Shown: positions 34,357 to 43,146 of the stretch, piece after piece
Position numbering within the stretch: the stretch's first letter is position 1
Layout: every line of letters begins with the position of its first letter
Assembly (NCBI GenBank): GCA_905215335.1
Contig: CAJMPQ010000003.1
Location: 1 to 64,000 of the forward strand
From: an uncultured bacterium
GTDB lineage: Bacteria; Cyanobacteriota; Vampirovibrionia; Gastranaerophilales; Gastranaerophilaceae
Reading direction: 5' to 3'
DNA length: 64,000 nt
Notes under the pieces: generated by a model
The model's input: only the letters and a program-made list of their open reading frames with translations
Told to the model about the DNA's origin: nothing
The model's database searches: none
Position numbers and translations under genes: made by a program

Positions 34357-36225
34357 ATGAACATCAAAAAAACTTTAACAATAGCATTGATATTATGTTT
34401 TACTTATTCTCCTGTGTTTGCAGAAGATTCTGCTAACGTATTTAGTGAATTAAATGGTCCATCTGCATTTCAACCAATAACCCTAACGTCATCTGAAGTA
34501 ATATTTAAACAATCAACAACAAATGTCGATGTTATAGATCCTCCAATTTCAGCAAGCTACTTGCCTGGAGGTCGTGGCGTTGATAAATTAGTAATATATA
34601 CACCAAACTTTGGAATTCATACAGGGACAAATGAATTTGGTACAGAAGCCATTGTAGAAGGTAATACAGTAACTTCTTTGAGTGGCGCAGATTCTACAAT
34701 TCCTAAAGATGGTCTTGTAATAAGTGGACATGGTAAAGCAAAAAATTGGATTACCCAAAACATCAATGTCGGTTCAAAAGTATATGTAGATATAATGAAT
34801 AAAAAAATTACAGTATACACAACTTCTGACAGTTTTACCTATGAAGCAAAAGTAAAAATAAATGAAGCTCTATCAATAATGGATTATTACAAAAATTCTA
34901 TGAGCAATTACAATTACAATTTGCCACACAAACATATACAAGTTGCCGAAAATTATTTAAAAATCGCAGAATCAGAGAAGAAAAATAGTGCTGTTCTAAA
35001 ACAATATACCCAAGAAGCAATTGATGAAGCTAATATGGCAATAAAAACATCTCTACCATATATTGCAGATGAAGTAAAAGGCGTTTGGTTACGTCCAACA
35101 GAAACTTCTCCGGAACAAATAATTTTCACTTTGGATAATTTAAAAGCTAATGGTTTTAATAATATCTTTTTAGAAACATACTTTCATGGGAAAACAATTT
35201 TCCCTAGTGAAGTTATGAATAAATATGGTTTTAATGTTCAAAACGAAAAATTTGAATCATTTGACCCACTAAAAGTATGGATAAAAGAAGCTCATAAAAG
35301 AGATATCAAAGTTCACATTTGGTTCCAATCATTTTATGTTGGAAACCTACAACCTGAACTTCATCCATCAAGTATACTTGCAGTTAGACCTGATTGGGCA
35401 AATAAAACAAAGAAATTTGCAAATGAACCTAAAGCAACAAAATCCATATCAGAACATAATGGATATTTTCTAGATCCTGCAAATCCAGAAGTTCAAAATT
35501 TCCTTGAAGAATTAATTACAGAAATCATAGATAGATACAATCCTGATGGCATAAATCTTGATTACATAAGATATCCAAATGCATCATCTACAAAAGATAT
35601 GGATGCGTGGGGATTTACTGACTATGCTAGGAATGAATTTAAACAACAATTTGGGAAAGATCCATATGAACTAACAACTGCAGATGTTCTATGGTATGAC
35701 TGGAACCAATATAGAAGAAATAATGTAACAAAATTTGTTCAAAGAATTGGAAAATTGGGACGCGAAAAAGGTGTATATATAAGTGCCGTAATTTTCCCAG
35801 ATTTGGCTTCAGCCTTAGCGAAAAAACAACAAGACTGGAGAACTTGGTCTTCTAAAAATTATATAGATGGATTTACACCACTATTTTTGACATACGACTC
35901 TAAAATGTTAGCATCCATGATGAATGATGTTCAGAATGTAAAATCTCCTAATACAGACTTATTTGCTGGATTATTTGTAACATTTATGGGGGGAGCATCT
36001 GAAGATTTAATAAAACAAATATACGAAACTCGTAAGATGAACGTAAACGGCGTTATATTATTCGACTACGCTCACACTACTGCGGTGTATACATCAACAT
36101 TAATGGCTAGTGCATTTAATCCTTCTACCAAAAAAGAAAAACATACTATTGCACAAACAGATAATGCTCAAAAAAAAAAGAAGTTTTGGTTTCTTCAAAA
36201 AAAGAAACAGGAAGTAAAAAAGTAA
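34357..36225 (+). CDS. Secreted GHL10/DUF187-family glycoside hydrolase-like protein
   Basis: The 622-residue protein begins with a signal peptide (MNIKKTLTIALILCFTYSPVFA). A region of about 200 residues follows, with a beta-rich part (LPGGRGVDKLVIYTPNFGIHTG, DGLVISGHGKAKNW) and a helical part. The GHL10 domain starts at KGVWLRPTETSPEQI. It shows NIFLETYFHG, FDPLKVWIKEAHKRDIKVHIWFQ, DPANPEVQNFL, DGINLDYIRYP and LFDYAHT. Such proteins act on envelope polysaccharide. The C-terminus reads through an A10 run (36170-36179); adding one A would replace the last residues by a 638-residue version ending at 36272. Confidence 0.88.
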   Translation: MNIKKTLTIALILCFTYSPVFAEDSANVFSELNGPSAFQPITLTSSEVIFKQSTTNVDVIDPPISASYLPGGRGVDKLVIYTPNFGIHTGTNEFGTEAIVEGNTVTSLSGADSTIPKDGLVISGHGKAKNWITQNINVGSKVYVDIMNKKITVYTTSDSFTYEAKVKINEALSIMDYYKNSMSNYNYNLPHKHIQVAENYLKIAESEKKNSAVLKQYTQEAIDEANMAIKTSLPYIADEVKGVWLRPTETSPEQIIFTLDNLKANGFNNIFLETYFHGKTIFPSEVMNKYGFNVQNEKFESFDPLKVWIKEAHKRDIKVHIWFQSFYVGNLQPELHPSSILAVRPDWANKTKKFANEPKATKSISEHNGYFLDPANPEVQNFLEELITEIIDRYNPDGINLDYIRYPNASSTKDMDAWGFTDYARNEFKQQFGKDPYELTTADVLWYDWNQYRRNNVTKFVQRIGKLGREKGVYISAVIFPDLASALAKKQQDWRTWSSKNYIDGFTPLFLTYDSKMLASMMNDVQNVKSPNTDLFAGLFVTFMGGASEDLIKQIYETRKMNVNGVILFDYAHTTAVYTSTLMASAFNPSTKKEKHTIAQTDNAQKKKKFWFLQKKKQEVKK

Positions 36226-36300
36226 CAACAACTACTAATAATAAAGGTTTTTGGGTATTTACAAAAGAATAAATAATTCTTAAAAGAGGATAAAATAAAT

Positions 36301-37917
36301 TTGAGTAATATTTTTAAGAAAGACTTAAAAAATAAATTTTTAAATTACTTTCAAATTGGAGAATACCAAAAAGCATTAGAATGCTATAACAAATATTATT
36401 CAAAAGAAGCTGAAAAAATAGAAAATTATAATAATTATCTCCAAATTTCCAAAAATCTGCACAATAATCTTGAAAATATCACAGAAAAAGAACTTGTTGA
36501 AAAAGTCAATACTGCAGCAATAAAAATACAAAAATTTTTAGTTGAAAATCTTTGCTTACTCACACTTATCAAAAACCCTAAAAACTATGAAGTTTTTTAT
36601 ATTTGGGCAAAATATTCACTAAACAGTGAAGAATATTGGGATGCAAAAATGATACTTGAAAAGTGTTTTAATATTGACCCCCCTGAAATTTCCGGAGAAT
36701 ACAAAAGATTATACGCTAAGATATTATTAAAACTCTATACAAATGAAGATAAAAATCCACAATATAAACAGCTTATTTTAGAAATAATAGAACGAGAAAT
36801 AGAATTAGAACCAAATAATATCGAAAATTATATCTTACTAACACGCTTTTACACAATTGATTATCCAAATGTAGATAATAATTTGCTACTAACAACTTGG
36901 GATAAAATTATCGAACTAGAACCAGACACTGCTTGGTTCTACTCAAACAGAGCCTCAATAAAAAACCAAATAAATGACCATCTTGGAGCAATCCAAGATT
37001 ACAATACGGCTATTGAACTGGGAGAGACTGATTATACAACATTCGAAGAGCTTGCATCCTGCTATATCCAAAATAATCAAGTTGAAAAAGCCTTTGAACT
37101 ATATAAAAATGCTATTGAACAGTACAAAAATGATCCAACACAACAAAAAGAAATGTACATAGGCCTTGTATCTGTTTATGAAAGAATATCTGAATTCAAA
37201 AAGGCTGAAGAAATTTATACTCAACTATTAGAACAACAATTTCCTGATGATACAAGAATTCATTCATTAAGAATGGAAATTAGAGAACACTTAAAACAAT
37301 ACGAATTAGCAATAGAAGATGCTGACTTTGTACTAAAACAAAATGACTCAGAATATTTTTTTGATACGATTTTAAAAAAAGGCATATGTCTAATGGCTCT
37401 ACAAAAAAACAAAGAAGCTATTCTTTGTTTTGAAAAAATAATAGATATAGCCCCGTTTCATGCATATTTTAATATAGCTCTTGGCCTGTTAAATCTAAAA
37501 AAATATAAACAATCTCTAAAATATATTAAAAAAGCTATAAAAGAAGAACCTGAATACTCTGACAACTGGGTTATTACTGGCATCATTAAAGTTGAATTTA
37601 ACGATTTTGATGAAGCATTGAAAGATTTTAATAAAGCTCTTAATATAAATCCAAAAAACTTTTGTGCATACAGAGGTATAGCTTTTACTTACTATCGCCT
37701 TGGTGAATATAACAATGCACTGCAAAATATAAATAAAGCCATAGAATATACCGAAAGAAAAGATTATCTGGCAGAAGAATACTATATTCGATATAAAATA
37801 TACCAAAAACTCGAACAAGAAGAGAAAGCTCAATCTGATTACAACAAAACTTTTGAACTAAATCCTAATATAAATACCAAAGAATTTGACTCTGAATTTG
37901 ATAATCAAAAAGTCTAA
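36301..37917 (+). CDS. Cytoplasmic TPR-repeat protein
   Basis: The 538-residue protein has no signal peptide and consists almost entirely of TPR-like helix pairs. Clear ones are AWFYSNRASIKNQINDHLGAIQDYNTAIEL, KKGICLMALQKNKEAILCFEKIIDIAP, YFNIALGLLNLKKYKQSLKYIKKAI and NWVITGIIKVEFNDFDEALKDFNKALNINP. The last is followed by AYRGIAFTYYRLGEYNNALQNINKAIEY. The start is TTG with AGAGGA 11 nt upstream; no ATG lies near. It follows the GHL10 gene and probably shares its transcript. A protein-interaction scaffold is likely. Confidence 0.75.
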   Translation: MSNIFKKDLKNKFLNYFQIGEYQKALECYNKYYSKEAEKIENYNNYLQISKNLHNNLENITEKELVEKVNTAAIKIQKFLVENLCLLTLIKNPKNYEVFYIWAKYSLNSEEYWDAKMILEKCFNIDPPEISGEYKRLYAKILLKLYTNEDKNPQYKQLILEIIEREIELEPNNIENYILLTRFYTIDYPNVDNNLLLTTWDKIIELEPDTAWFYSNRASIKNQINDHLGAIQDYNTAIELGETDYTTFEELASCYIQNNQVEKAFELYKNAIEQYKNDPTQQKEMYIGLVSVYERISEFKKAEEIYTQLLEQQFPDDTRIHSLRMEIREHLKQYELAIEDADFVLKQNDSEYFFDTILKKGICLMALQKNKEAILCFEKIIDIAPFHAYFNIALGLLNLKKYKQSLKYIKKAIKEEPEYSDNWVITGIIKVEFNDFDEALKDFNKALNINPKNFCAYRGIAFTYYRLGEYNNALQNINKAIEYTERKDYLAEEYYIRYKIYQKLEQEEKAQSDYNKTFELNPNINTKEFDSEFDNQKV

Positions 37918-37986
37918 TTACTTTACATCAGACTATGCTTTTACTATAATCTTCGTAAGGAATATAAATTAACAAAAGGATAAAAA

Positions 37987-39975
37987 ATGAGTATTTATTT
38001 ATTAGAAGTAGGAACAGAAGAATTGCCTTATAAATTTATCCCACAGGCAATAGAGCAATTAAAATCAGGTTTTACAAACTTTTTAACTGATAACAAAGTT
38101 AAATATACAGATATAAAAGTATATGCAACCCCAAGAAGACTTGCTGTGATTATAGACGGTTTAGATAATAAAACTGCAGACGAAGAAAAAATCATCAAAG
38201 GGCCAATTAAAAATGTTGCTTTTGATGAAAATGGCAATTTAACTAAAGCTGGTGAAGGTTTCGCTAGAAAAAATAATTTAACAAAAGAAGATTTATATAT
38301 TGAAGACAATTATGTACACGCAAAAATTGTAATAAAAGGTAAACCAATTTCAGAATTATTACAAGAAAATGTACCAACTATATTTTTAAAATTACAAGGC
38401 CCACACTTTATGAGATGGGGCTATAACGAAGAAAAATTTTCTCGTCCAATAAAATGGATTGTTTCTGTTTTAGATAGAGACGAAGTTAAAATTAAAATTA
38501 TTGATAAAGAATCTTCAATCTACACAAGAGGTCATAGATTTGCTCAACAAAAAGTTATTATTGGAGATCCAAAAGATTACGTTGAAACAATGCGTAACGC
38601 TTGTGTAATCGTTGACCAAGAAGAAAGAAAACAACTTATTATCGAAAAAGCAAAAGAAGCTGCAGCAAAATTAGGAGCTGTACCTTATCATACAGATGAT
38701 TTACTAGAAGAAGTAACATTCATTACAGAATACCCTGTTCCTGCAGTTTGCGAATTCGATCCAAGATACCTTGATATTCCAGAAGAAGTAACAGTTACTG
38801 TTATGGCTGTTCATCAAAGATATTTTGCTCTTCACAAAGACGGTAAATTAATCAATAAATTCATCACAATGACAAATTATATTGGAAATGAATTTAAAAA
38901 TATTCAAGCTGGTAACGTTAGAGTTATCAAAGCTAGACTTGATGATGCAGTATTCTTCTTTAACGAAGATACTAAAAAACCTTTAGCTGATTATGTTGAA
39001 AATCTAAAAGGAGTTACCTTCCAAAAAGGAATGGGAACAATGTTTGATAAAACTCAAAGACTTATCAAATTATCAAATGCTATCGCAAACGATTTAAATA
39101 TTGATTCTAAAGATATTGAAAGAACAGCAAAACTTTGTAAAGCTGATTTGACAACAAATTTAGTATTTGAATTTACTGAATTACAAGGTTTCATCGGAGC
39201 TGATTATGCTAGAGTTTCCGGCGAAAATCAAAACGTTGTTCAAGGTATAAAAGAACATTATTTCCCACTAAATGCAGAATCTGAAACTGCTAAAGGTATA
39301 GAAGGACAAATTGTAGGTATCGCAGATAAAATTGATACAGTTTGTGCGGTATTTGCGGCTGGTAAAAAACCAACAGGTTCTTCTGACCCGCTTGGTGTTA
39401 GAAGAGCTGCACTAGGTGTTATTAGAACAATCCTAGATGCAAATCTAAAAATTGATGTCGATAAATATATTAAAGAAGCTCTAAAACTTTTACCGGTTCA
39501 AAGGGATTGCGCAGATGAAGTTAATGAATTCTTTATCCAAAGAATGATTATACTTCTAGCTGATAAATATAATAAAAATATTTTAGAAGCTTGCGCTATG
39601 AAAAATCCTTTAACAAATCTTGCAGATTATGTTGAAAGAGTTCAAACAGTAAAAGACTTAAATTCTCAACAATTATTAGAAAATGCAAATCGTGTTATTA
39701 GAATTCTAAAAGATTCAAATAATACAAATGTTGATTCTAAATATTTTGTTGAACCAATCGAAAAAACTTTATTTGACAAAATATCAGAAGTAAAAGAAAA
39801 TGTTGACTACAAAACATATTTATCTGAATTAGAAAATCTAAATTCAACAGTTACAAAATTCTTTGATGATGTACTAGTTATGGATAAAGATGAGAATGTT
39901 AAAAACAACAGATTAGCATTGCTAACAATGTTAAGAAAAAAATATGAACATCTAACAGATTTTAGCAAGCTATAA
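37987..39975 (+). CDS. glyS: Glycyl-tRNA synthetase beta subunit
   Basis: The 662-residue protein starts MSIYLLEVGTEELPYKFIPQA, the GlyS entry motif. It has ATPRRLAVIIDGL, KGPIKNVAFDENG, MRWGYNEEKFSRPIKWIVSV, YTRGHRFA, FITEYPVP, HQRYFAL, FFNEDTKKPL, TDLTTNLVFEFTELQG-type blocks and SSDPLGVRRAALG. It pairs with GlyQ in the alpha2-beta2 enzyme; glyQ is not in the window. It is slightly shorter than the usual ~690. AAAAGGAT lies before ATG. Confidence 0.96.
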   Translation: MSIYLLEVGTEELPYKFIPQAIEQLKSGFTNFLTDNKVKYTDIKVYATPRRLAVIIDGLDNKTADEEKIIKGPIKNVAFDENGNLTKAGEGFARKNNLTKEDLYIEDNYVHAKIVIKGKPISELLQENVPTIFLKLQGPHFMRWGYNEEKFSRPIKWIVSVLDRDEVKIKIIDKESSIYTRGHRFAQQKVIIGDPKDYVETMRNACVIVDQEERKQLIIEKAKEAAAKLGAVPYHTDDLLEEVTFITEYPVPAVCEFDPRYLDIPEEVTVTVMAVHQRYFALHKDGKLINKFITMTNYIGNEFKNIQAGNVRVIKARLDDAVFFFNEDTKKPLADYVENLKGVTFQKGMGTMFDKTQRLIKLSNAIANDLNIDSKDIERTAKLCKADLTTNLVFEFTELQGFIGADYARVSGENQNVVQGIKEHYFPLNAESETAKGIEGQIVGIADKIDTVCAVFAAGKKPTGSSDPLGVRRAALGVIRTILDANLKIDVDKYIKEALKLLPVQRDCADEVNEFFIQRMIILLADKYNKNILEACAMKNPLTNLADYVERVQTVKDLNSQQLLENANRVIRILKDSNNTNVDSKYFVEPIEKTLFDKISEVKENVDYKTYLSELENLNSTVTKFFDDVLVMDKDENVKNNRLALLTMLRKKYEHLTDFSKL

Positions 39976-40088
39976 TTAAAATATAGCCAGTTGTTAATTT
40001 TTGTAAATAAAGAATGTTAAAAAGTCAATTATTTTTTTCAGGATACTTTAAAATTGTACAAGAAGGTAAATAACTAAGAGGTAGCGTA

Positions 40089-40406
40089 ATGTTTGACCGA
40101 TTAAAAAATATCAAATTAGTTCAAAAATTAAAAGAAAATGTTAGTCCAAGACTACGCTGGCTCACATTCTCTAATAAAAACAAATTAGATAAAAGTACTA
40201 CTGATTATCTAGAATCAATTAGTGGTGTAGAAAATATTAAAACGCTTTCTGACGAGCAAGAGCTAGAAGCAATGGTCAGAACACAACTCAAGCAAGAATT
40301 TCCAAATATCGAAAGTATGAAATCTTATGAGTTATTAGTTGATGCAGTAATGCACAATATTAGAAAAAAACAGCTTCAAGCCACAGATAACTTAGATATT
40401 GAATAG
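40089..40406 (+). CDS. Small hypothetical protein
   Basis: A 105-residue, mostly helical hydrophilic protein starting MFDRLKNIKLVQKLKENVSPRL. The middle is acidic (ISGVENIKTLSDEQELEAMVRTQLKQ). No signal peptide, membrane helix or recognised domain. TAAGAGGTAG lies before ATG and a terminator follows, so it is a real single-gene unit. Function unknown. Confidence 0.65.
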   Translation: MFDRLKNIKLVQKLKENVSPRLRWLTFSNKNKLDKSTTDYLESISGVENIKTLSDEQELEAMVRTQLKQEFPNIESMKSYELLVDAVMHNIRKKQLQATDNLDIE

Positions 40407-40427
40407 TTATCACCAATATTAAACATA

Positions 40428-40460
40428 AAAAATAATACCCTTAATGGGTATTATTTTTTT
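40428..40460 (+). terminator. Terminator after the 40089 gene
   Basis: The stem AAATAATACCC / GGGTATTATTT, loop TTAAT, followed by T residues. Confidence 0.88.
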
Positions 40461-40501
40461 GCATGAATTTATTTATCCTAGAAAAGGAAAGGATATGTAA
40501 A

Positions 40502-40732
40502 ATGACTGCAATCATAGGAATTTCAATAGAAAATAGAAAAGAAGAATCCCAAAAATTACAAGACATTCTAACAAAATATGGATGTTATATAAAAACAAGA
40601 ATTGGCTTACATGACATGGGGGAATATAAATGTTTAAACTATGGAATTGTACTGATTGAAGTTGTAGATAAAATAAATGAAATCTATGATGAATTAAGCC
40701 GACATTGGACTATTCAAATTATGAAATTTTAA
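40502..40732 (+). CDS. TM1266-like iron-only hydrogenase system regulator
   Basis: The 76-residue ACT-like protein reads TAIIGISIENRKEESQKL, then ILTKYGCYIKTRIGLHDMG, CLNYGIVLIEVVDK and HWTIQIMKF. This matches the TM1266 family of small proteins linked to [FeFe]-hydrogenase systems (IIGI..E.R......L..ILS.YG..I..R.GLH). ATG 40502 has GGAAAGGA about 9 nt upstream; the longer in-frame opening upstream would start within the preceding terminator. The presence of this gene suggests hydrogen metabolism in the organism. That is inference. Confidence 0.75.
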   Translation: MTAIIGISIENRKEESQKLQDILTKYGCYIKTRIGLHDMGEYKCLNYGIVLIEVVDKINEIYDELSRHWTIQIMKF

Positions 40733-40807
40733 GCTTTGTAAAAAATAATTATAAAATATCGCAAAAAAATTTTTGATGTGTTTTCATACTATAGGGACAC
40801 GTCAGAG

Positions 40808-42292
40808 ATGATAAATCCGATAAATCAAAACAATATAAAAACCAGCATATTTTATATTAACGATTACCATGGAAAATCAATAAACATGGAGCGTACTGTA
40901 ACAGCATCAAATATTTTTGATTCAAAAAATAAAGATAAAAAAGATGTTGATACATTAAAATTATCATCCGGCGACATAATGATAGGAGAGGATTTCAAAA
41001 CAAACGAACTGGCTGTAATGTTTCAAAACACAGTTGGAATAACATCTTCAGCTATTGGCAATCATGAATATGATATGCAAGCCAATGTTCGAACAATACT
41101 ACCTCAAATCAAATACAACTTACTCGCGAGCAACGTTAAAATAAATCCTCGAAGCCCTTGGTACCGAAAGACTATGCCAAGTACTATTGAAGTACACAAC
41201 GGACATAAATATGGTATCATCGGAACTTCTCCAATTGATTTATATAAGCGTTCAAAAGAAGGTTATCTTGAAAAAGAAATTACCGTAGATAAAGTTAAAG
41301 AATCGGTACAAGATATTCAAACAGAAGTAAATAAATTCCAAGAACAAGGAATTAATAAAATTATATTATTATCACACTTAGGATACACATTAGATAAAAT
41401 TATAGCAAATCAAACACAAGGGATAGATGTAATATTAGGAGGTCATTCACATGATCTCCTATTAGACGTTAAAGAGGGTGAAAACCTATTTTATTCTAAA
41501 ACTGGAGAACCTGTTATTATCACCCAAGCAGGTAGAGATGGTAAAAACTTTGGAATATTAAATTTAGAATTTGACCAAAATGGTGTAATAAAAAAAGTTC
41601 AAAATAATGTAGGTTACACTAGAGATTTTAGCCGAAATGGGCCAATAAAATACATTTTTGATAAAATATTCGGATCTAAAGAAACTTATGGTTATGTAAA
41701 TTCAGCACCAAAACCTTTAACCCATGATTTAATAGAACCAAATCCACACGCATATTTTATAGCAGATTGTGTAAGGAAAAATTTAAATGCTGATATTGTA
41801 ATCTTACCTTCATCTAATATCAGAGGCTACTTTGAAAAAGGCAAAGTCGACACTCGTATATTAGCTGATATTATGCCTTTTAGAAATAAATTATATGAAG
41901 TAAATTATTCCGAAAAAGATATTGTCGACGCATTTAAACTTGCCGCAAAATCTTTTACAAATGTTGCAAACAAACCGGGTATATTCTATACTTCAGGTTT
42001 AAAATATACAGTAACAGATAATGGAATTATTAAATCTATGTCATTTATAGACTCAAAAGGTAAGGAAACAAAAATTGATATAGACAACCCTAATCCTAAC
42101 AAATACTATAAAACAATTATAAATGACTATTGTGCACAGGGTAATGATGGTTTCAAATGCCTTAATAGACCTAGCCAAGTAACTAATAAATACGACTTTG
42201 ATGCAACCGAATGCGTCAAAAATATCCTAAAAAATAGCAAACAACCAGTTGATATTATTGATGATAACAGAATATCAGTAGTGTCAAAATAA
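40808..42292 (+). CDS. UshA/CpdB-family 5'-nucleotidase-like phosphoesterase without signal peptide
   Basis: The ~494-residue protein has the metallophosphatase domain: IFYINDYHGKS, LSSGDIMIG, SSAIGNHEYDMQ, LLASNV, IIGTSPID, ILLSHLGYTLDKI and VILGGHSHDLL. A 5'-nucleotidase C-terminal domain (from about residue 300) follows with ADCVRKNLNADIVILPSSNIRGYFEKG and IMPFRNKLYEVNYSEKDI. UshA relatives are usually secreted, but no signal peptide is visible here even from the earlier GTG at 40778. It may be cytoplasmic or exported by another route. TACTAT at 40788-40793 could be its -10. Confidence 0.85.
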   Translation: MINPINQNNIKTSIFYINDYHGKSINMERTVTASNIFDSKNKDKKDVDTLKLSSGDIMIGEDFKTNELAVMFQNTVGITSSAIGNHEYDMQANVRTILPQIKYNLLASNVKINPRSPWYRKTMPSTIEVHNGHKYGIIGTSPIDLYKRSKEGYLEKEITVDKVKESVQDIQTEVNKFQEQGINKIILLSHLGYTLDKIIANQTQGIDVILGGHSHDLLLDVKEGENLFYSKTGEPVIITQAGRDGKNFGILNLEFDQNGVIKKVQNNVGYTRDFSRNGPIKYIFDKIFGSKETYGYVNSAPKPLTHDLIEPNPHAYFIADCVRKNLNADIVILPSSNIRGYFEKGKVDTRILADIMPFRNKLYEVNYSEKDIVDAFKLAAKSFTNVANKPGIFYTSGLKYTVTDNGIIKSMSFIDSKGKETKIDIDNPNPNKYYKTIINDYCAQGNDGFKCLNRPSQVTNKYDFDATECVKNILKNSKQPVDIIDDNRISVVSK

Positions 42293-42296
42293 ACAA

Positions 42297-43067
42297 TTAA
42301 ACATCCACATTTATTTTATTTTGAACAATATTTACAAGGCATTTTACATATATATAAGTTACAATATTAATGAAATATACACTTAAACACAGCCCTGCCA
42401 TTCGAAAACTTAATTGTATATATGGAGATCGAAAATCATTTGCAAAATGAAAAACTGCATATATAACTCCATACAACAATAAAGCCAAAATTAGAATTTG
42501 CACACTTAATAATATAACTGCACCTAAAGTATTATCCATAACCTTAAGCAACAATGCAGGACTAAAATATTCAGGTTTTATTTCACATTTTTCGGTGAAC
42601 ATCACCAATATAATATGTATAAAAGGAATAAAACAGATAAGTAACGAATAATATATATAAAAAAGTGAAGATGGATAAGGTACAATAACAGCACCTAATA
42701 ATACCATAAACAATAAATAGACACTCCAAACAATAATAATAGGAAGAGTTCTAACAAATAAACTAAATGCTGATAAACTAACTTTAGGCAATCCTTTAGT
42801 TCCCGCAGAAAAAGAATCTTGAACTACTTGACCTAAATAGCCAACAAAAAACAGAAACAAAAGTAATCCAAAAAACAAATCTAAAACTAATTCAAATTTA
42901 TTAGTAGGAGCAAAACCTAAATAATTACTATACACATTACCTGTATAAGATAATAAAACATTATTTAAAGAAAGAGTCATTATACCCAATAATGCAAAAA
43001 TTGATACATGAATATTTAACCCCTCTTTATCTAAATATAAATCTTTTAAAACTTTAATAACATTCAT
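42297..43067 (-). CDS. Polytopic membrane protein of unknown function
   Basis: The 256-residue protein has about six hydrophobic helices (near 22-42, 62-82, 105-130, 137-157, 183-205, 218-240 in the MNVIKV numbering). Short loops lie between them, with a SAGTKGLP and PYPSSLFYIYYSLL segment. The layout resembles DUF4013-type proteins but I cannot assign it firmly. ATG 43067 is preferred because AGAGAGA lies 6 nt upstream; the ATG two codons earlier directly abuts that site. Convergent with the UshA-like gene. Confidence 0.65.
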   Translation of the reverse strand: MNVIKVLKDLYLDKEGLNIHVSIFALLGIMTLSLNNVLLSYTGNVYSNYLGFAPTNKFELVLDLFFGLLLFLFFVGYLGQVVQDSFSAGTKGLPKVSLSAFSLFVRTLPIIIVWSVYLLFMVLLGAVIVPYPSSLFYIYYSLLICFIPFIHIILVMFTEKCEIKPEYFSPALLLKVMDNTLGAVILLSVQILILALLLYGVIYAVFHFANDFRSPYIQLSFRMAGLCLSVYFINIVTYIYVKCLVNIVQNKINVDV

Positions 43068-43146
43068 CAGCATTCTCTCTATTTTCTAATCATAATAGCA
43101 TAAAAGCAAATTGCAAGCCAAAATTTTTTATAATAAAATAACTAAT

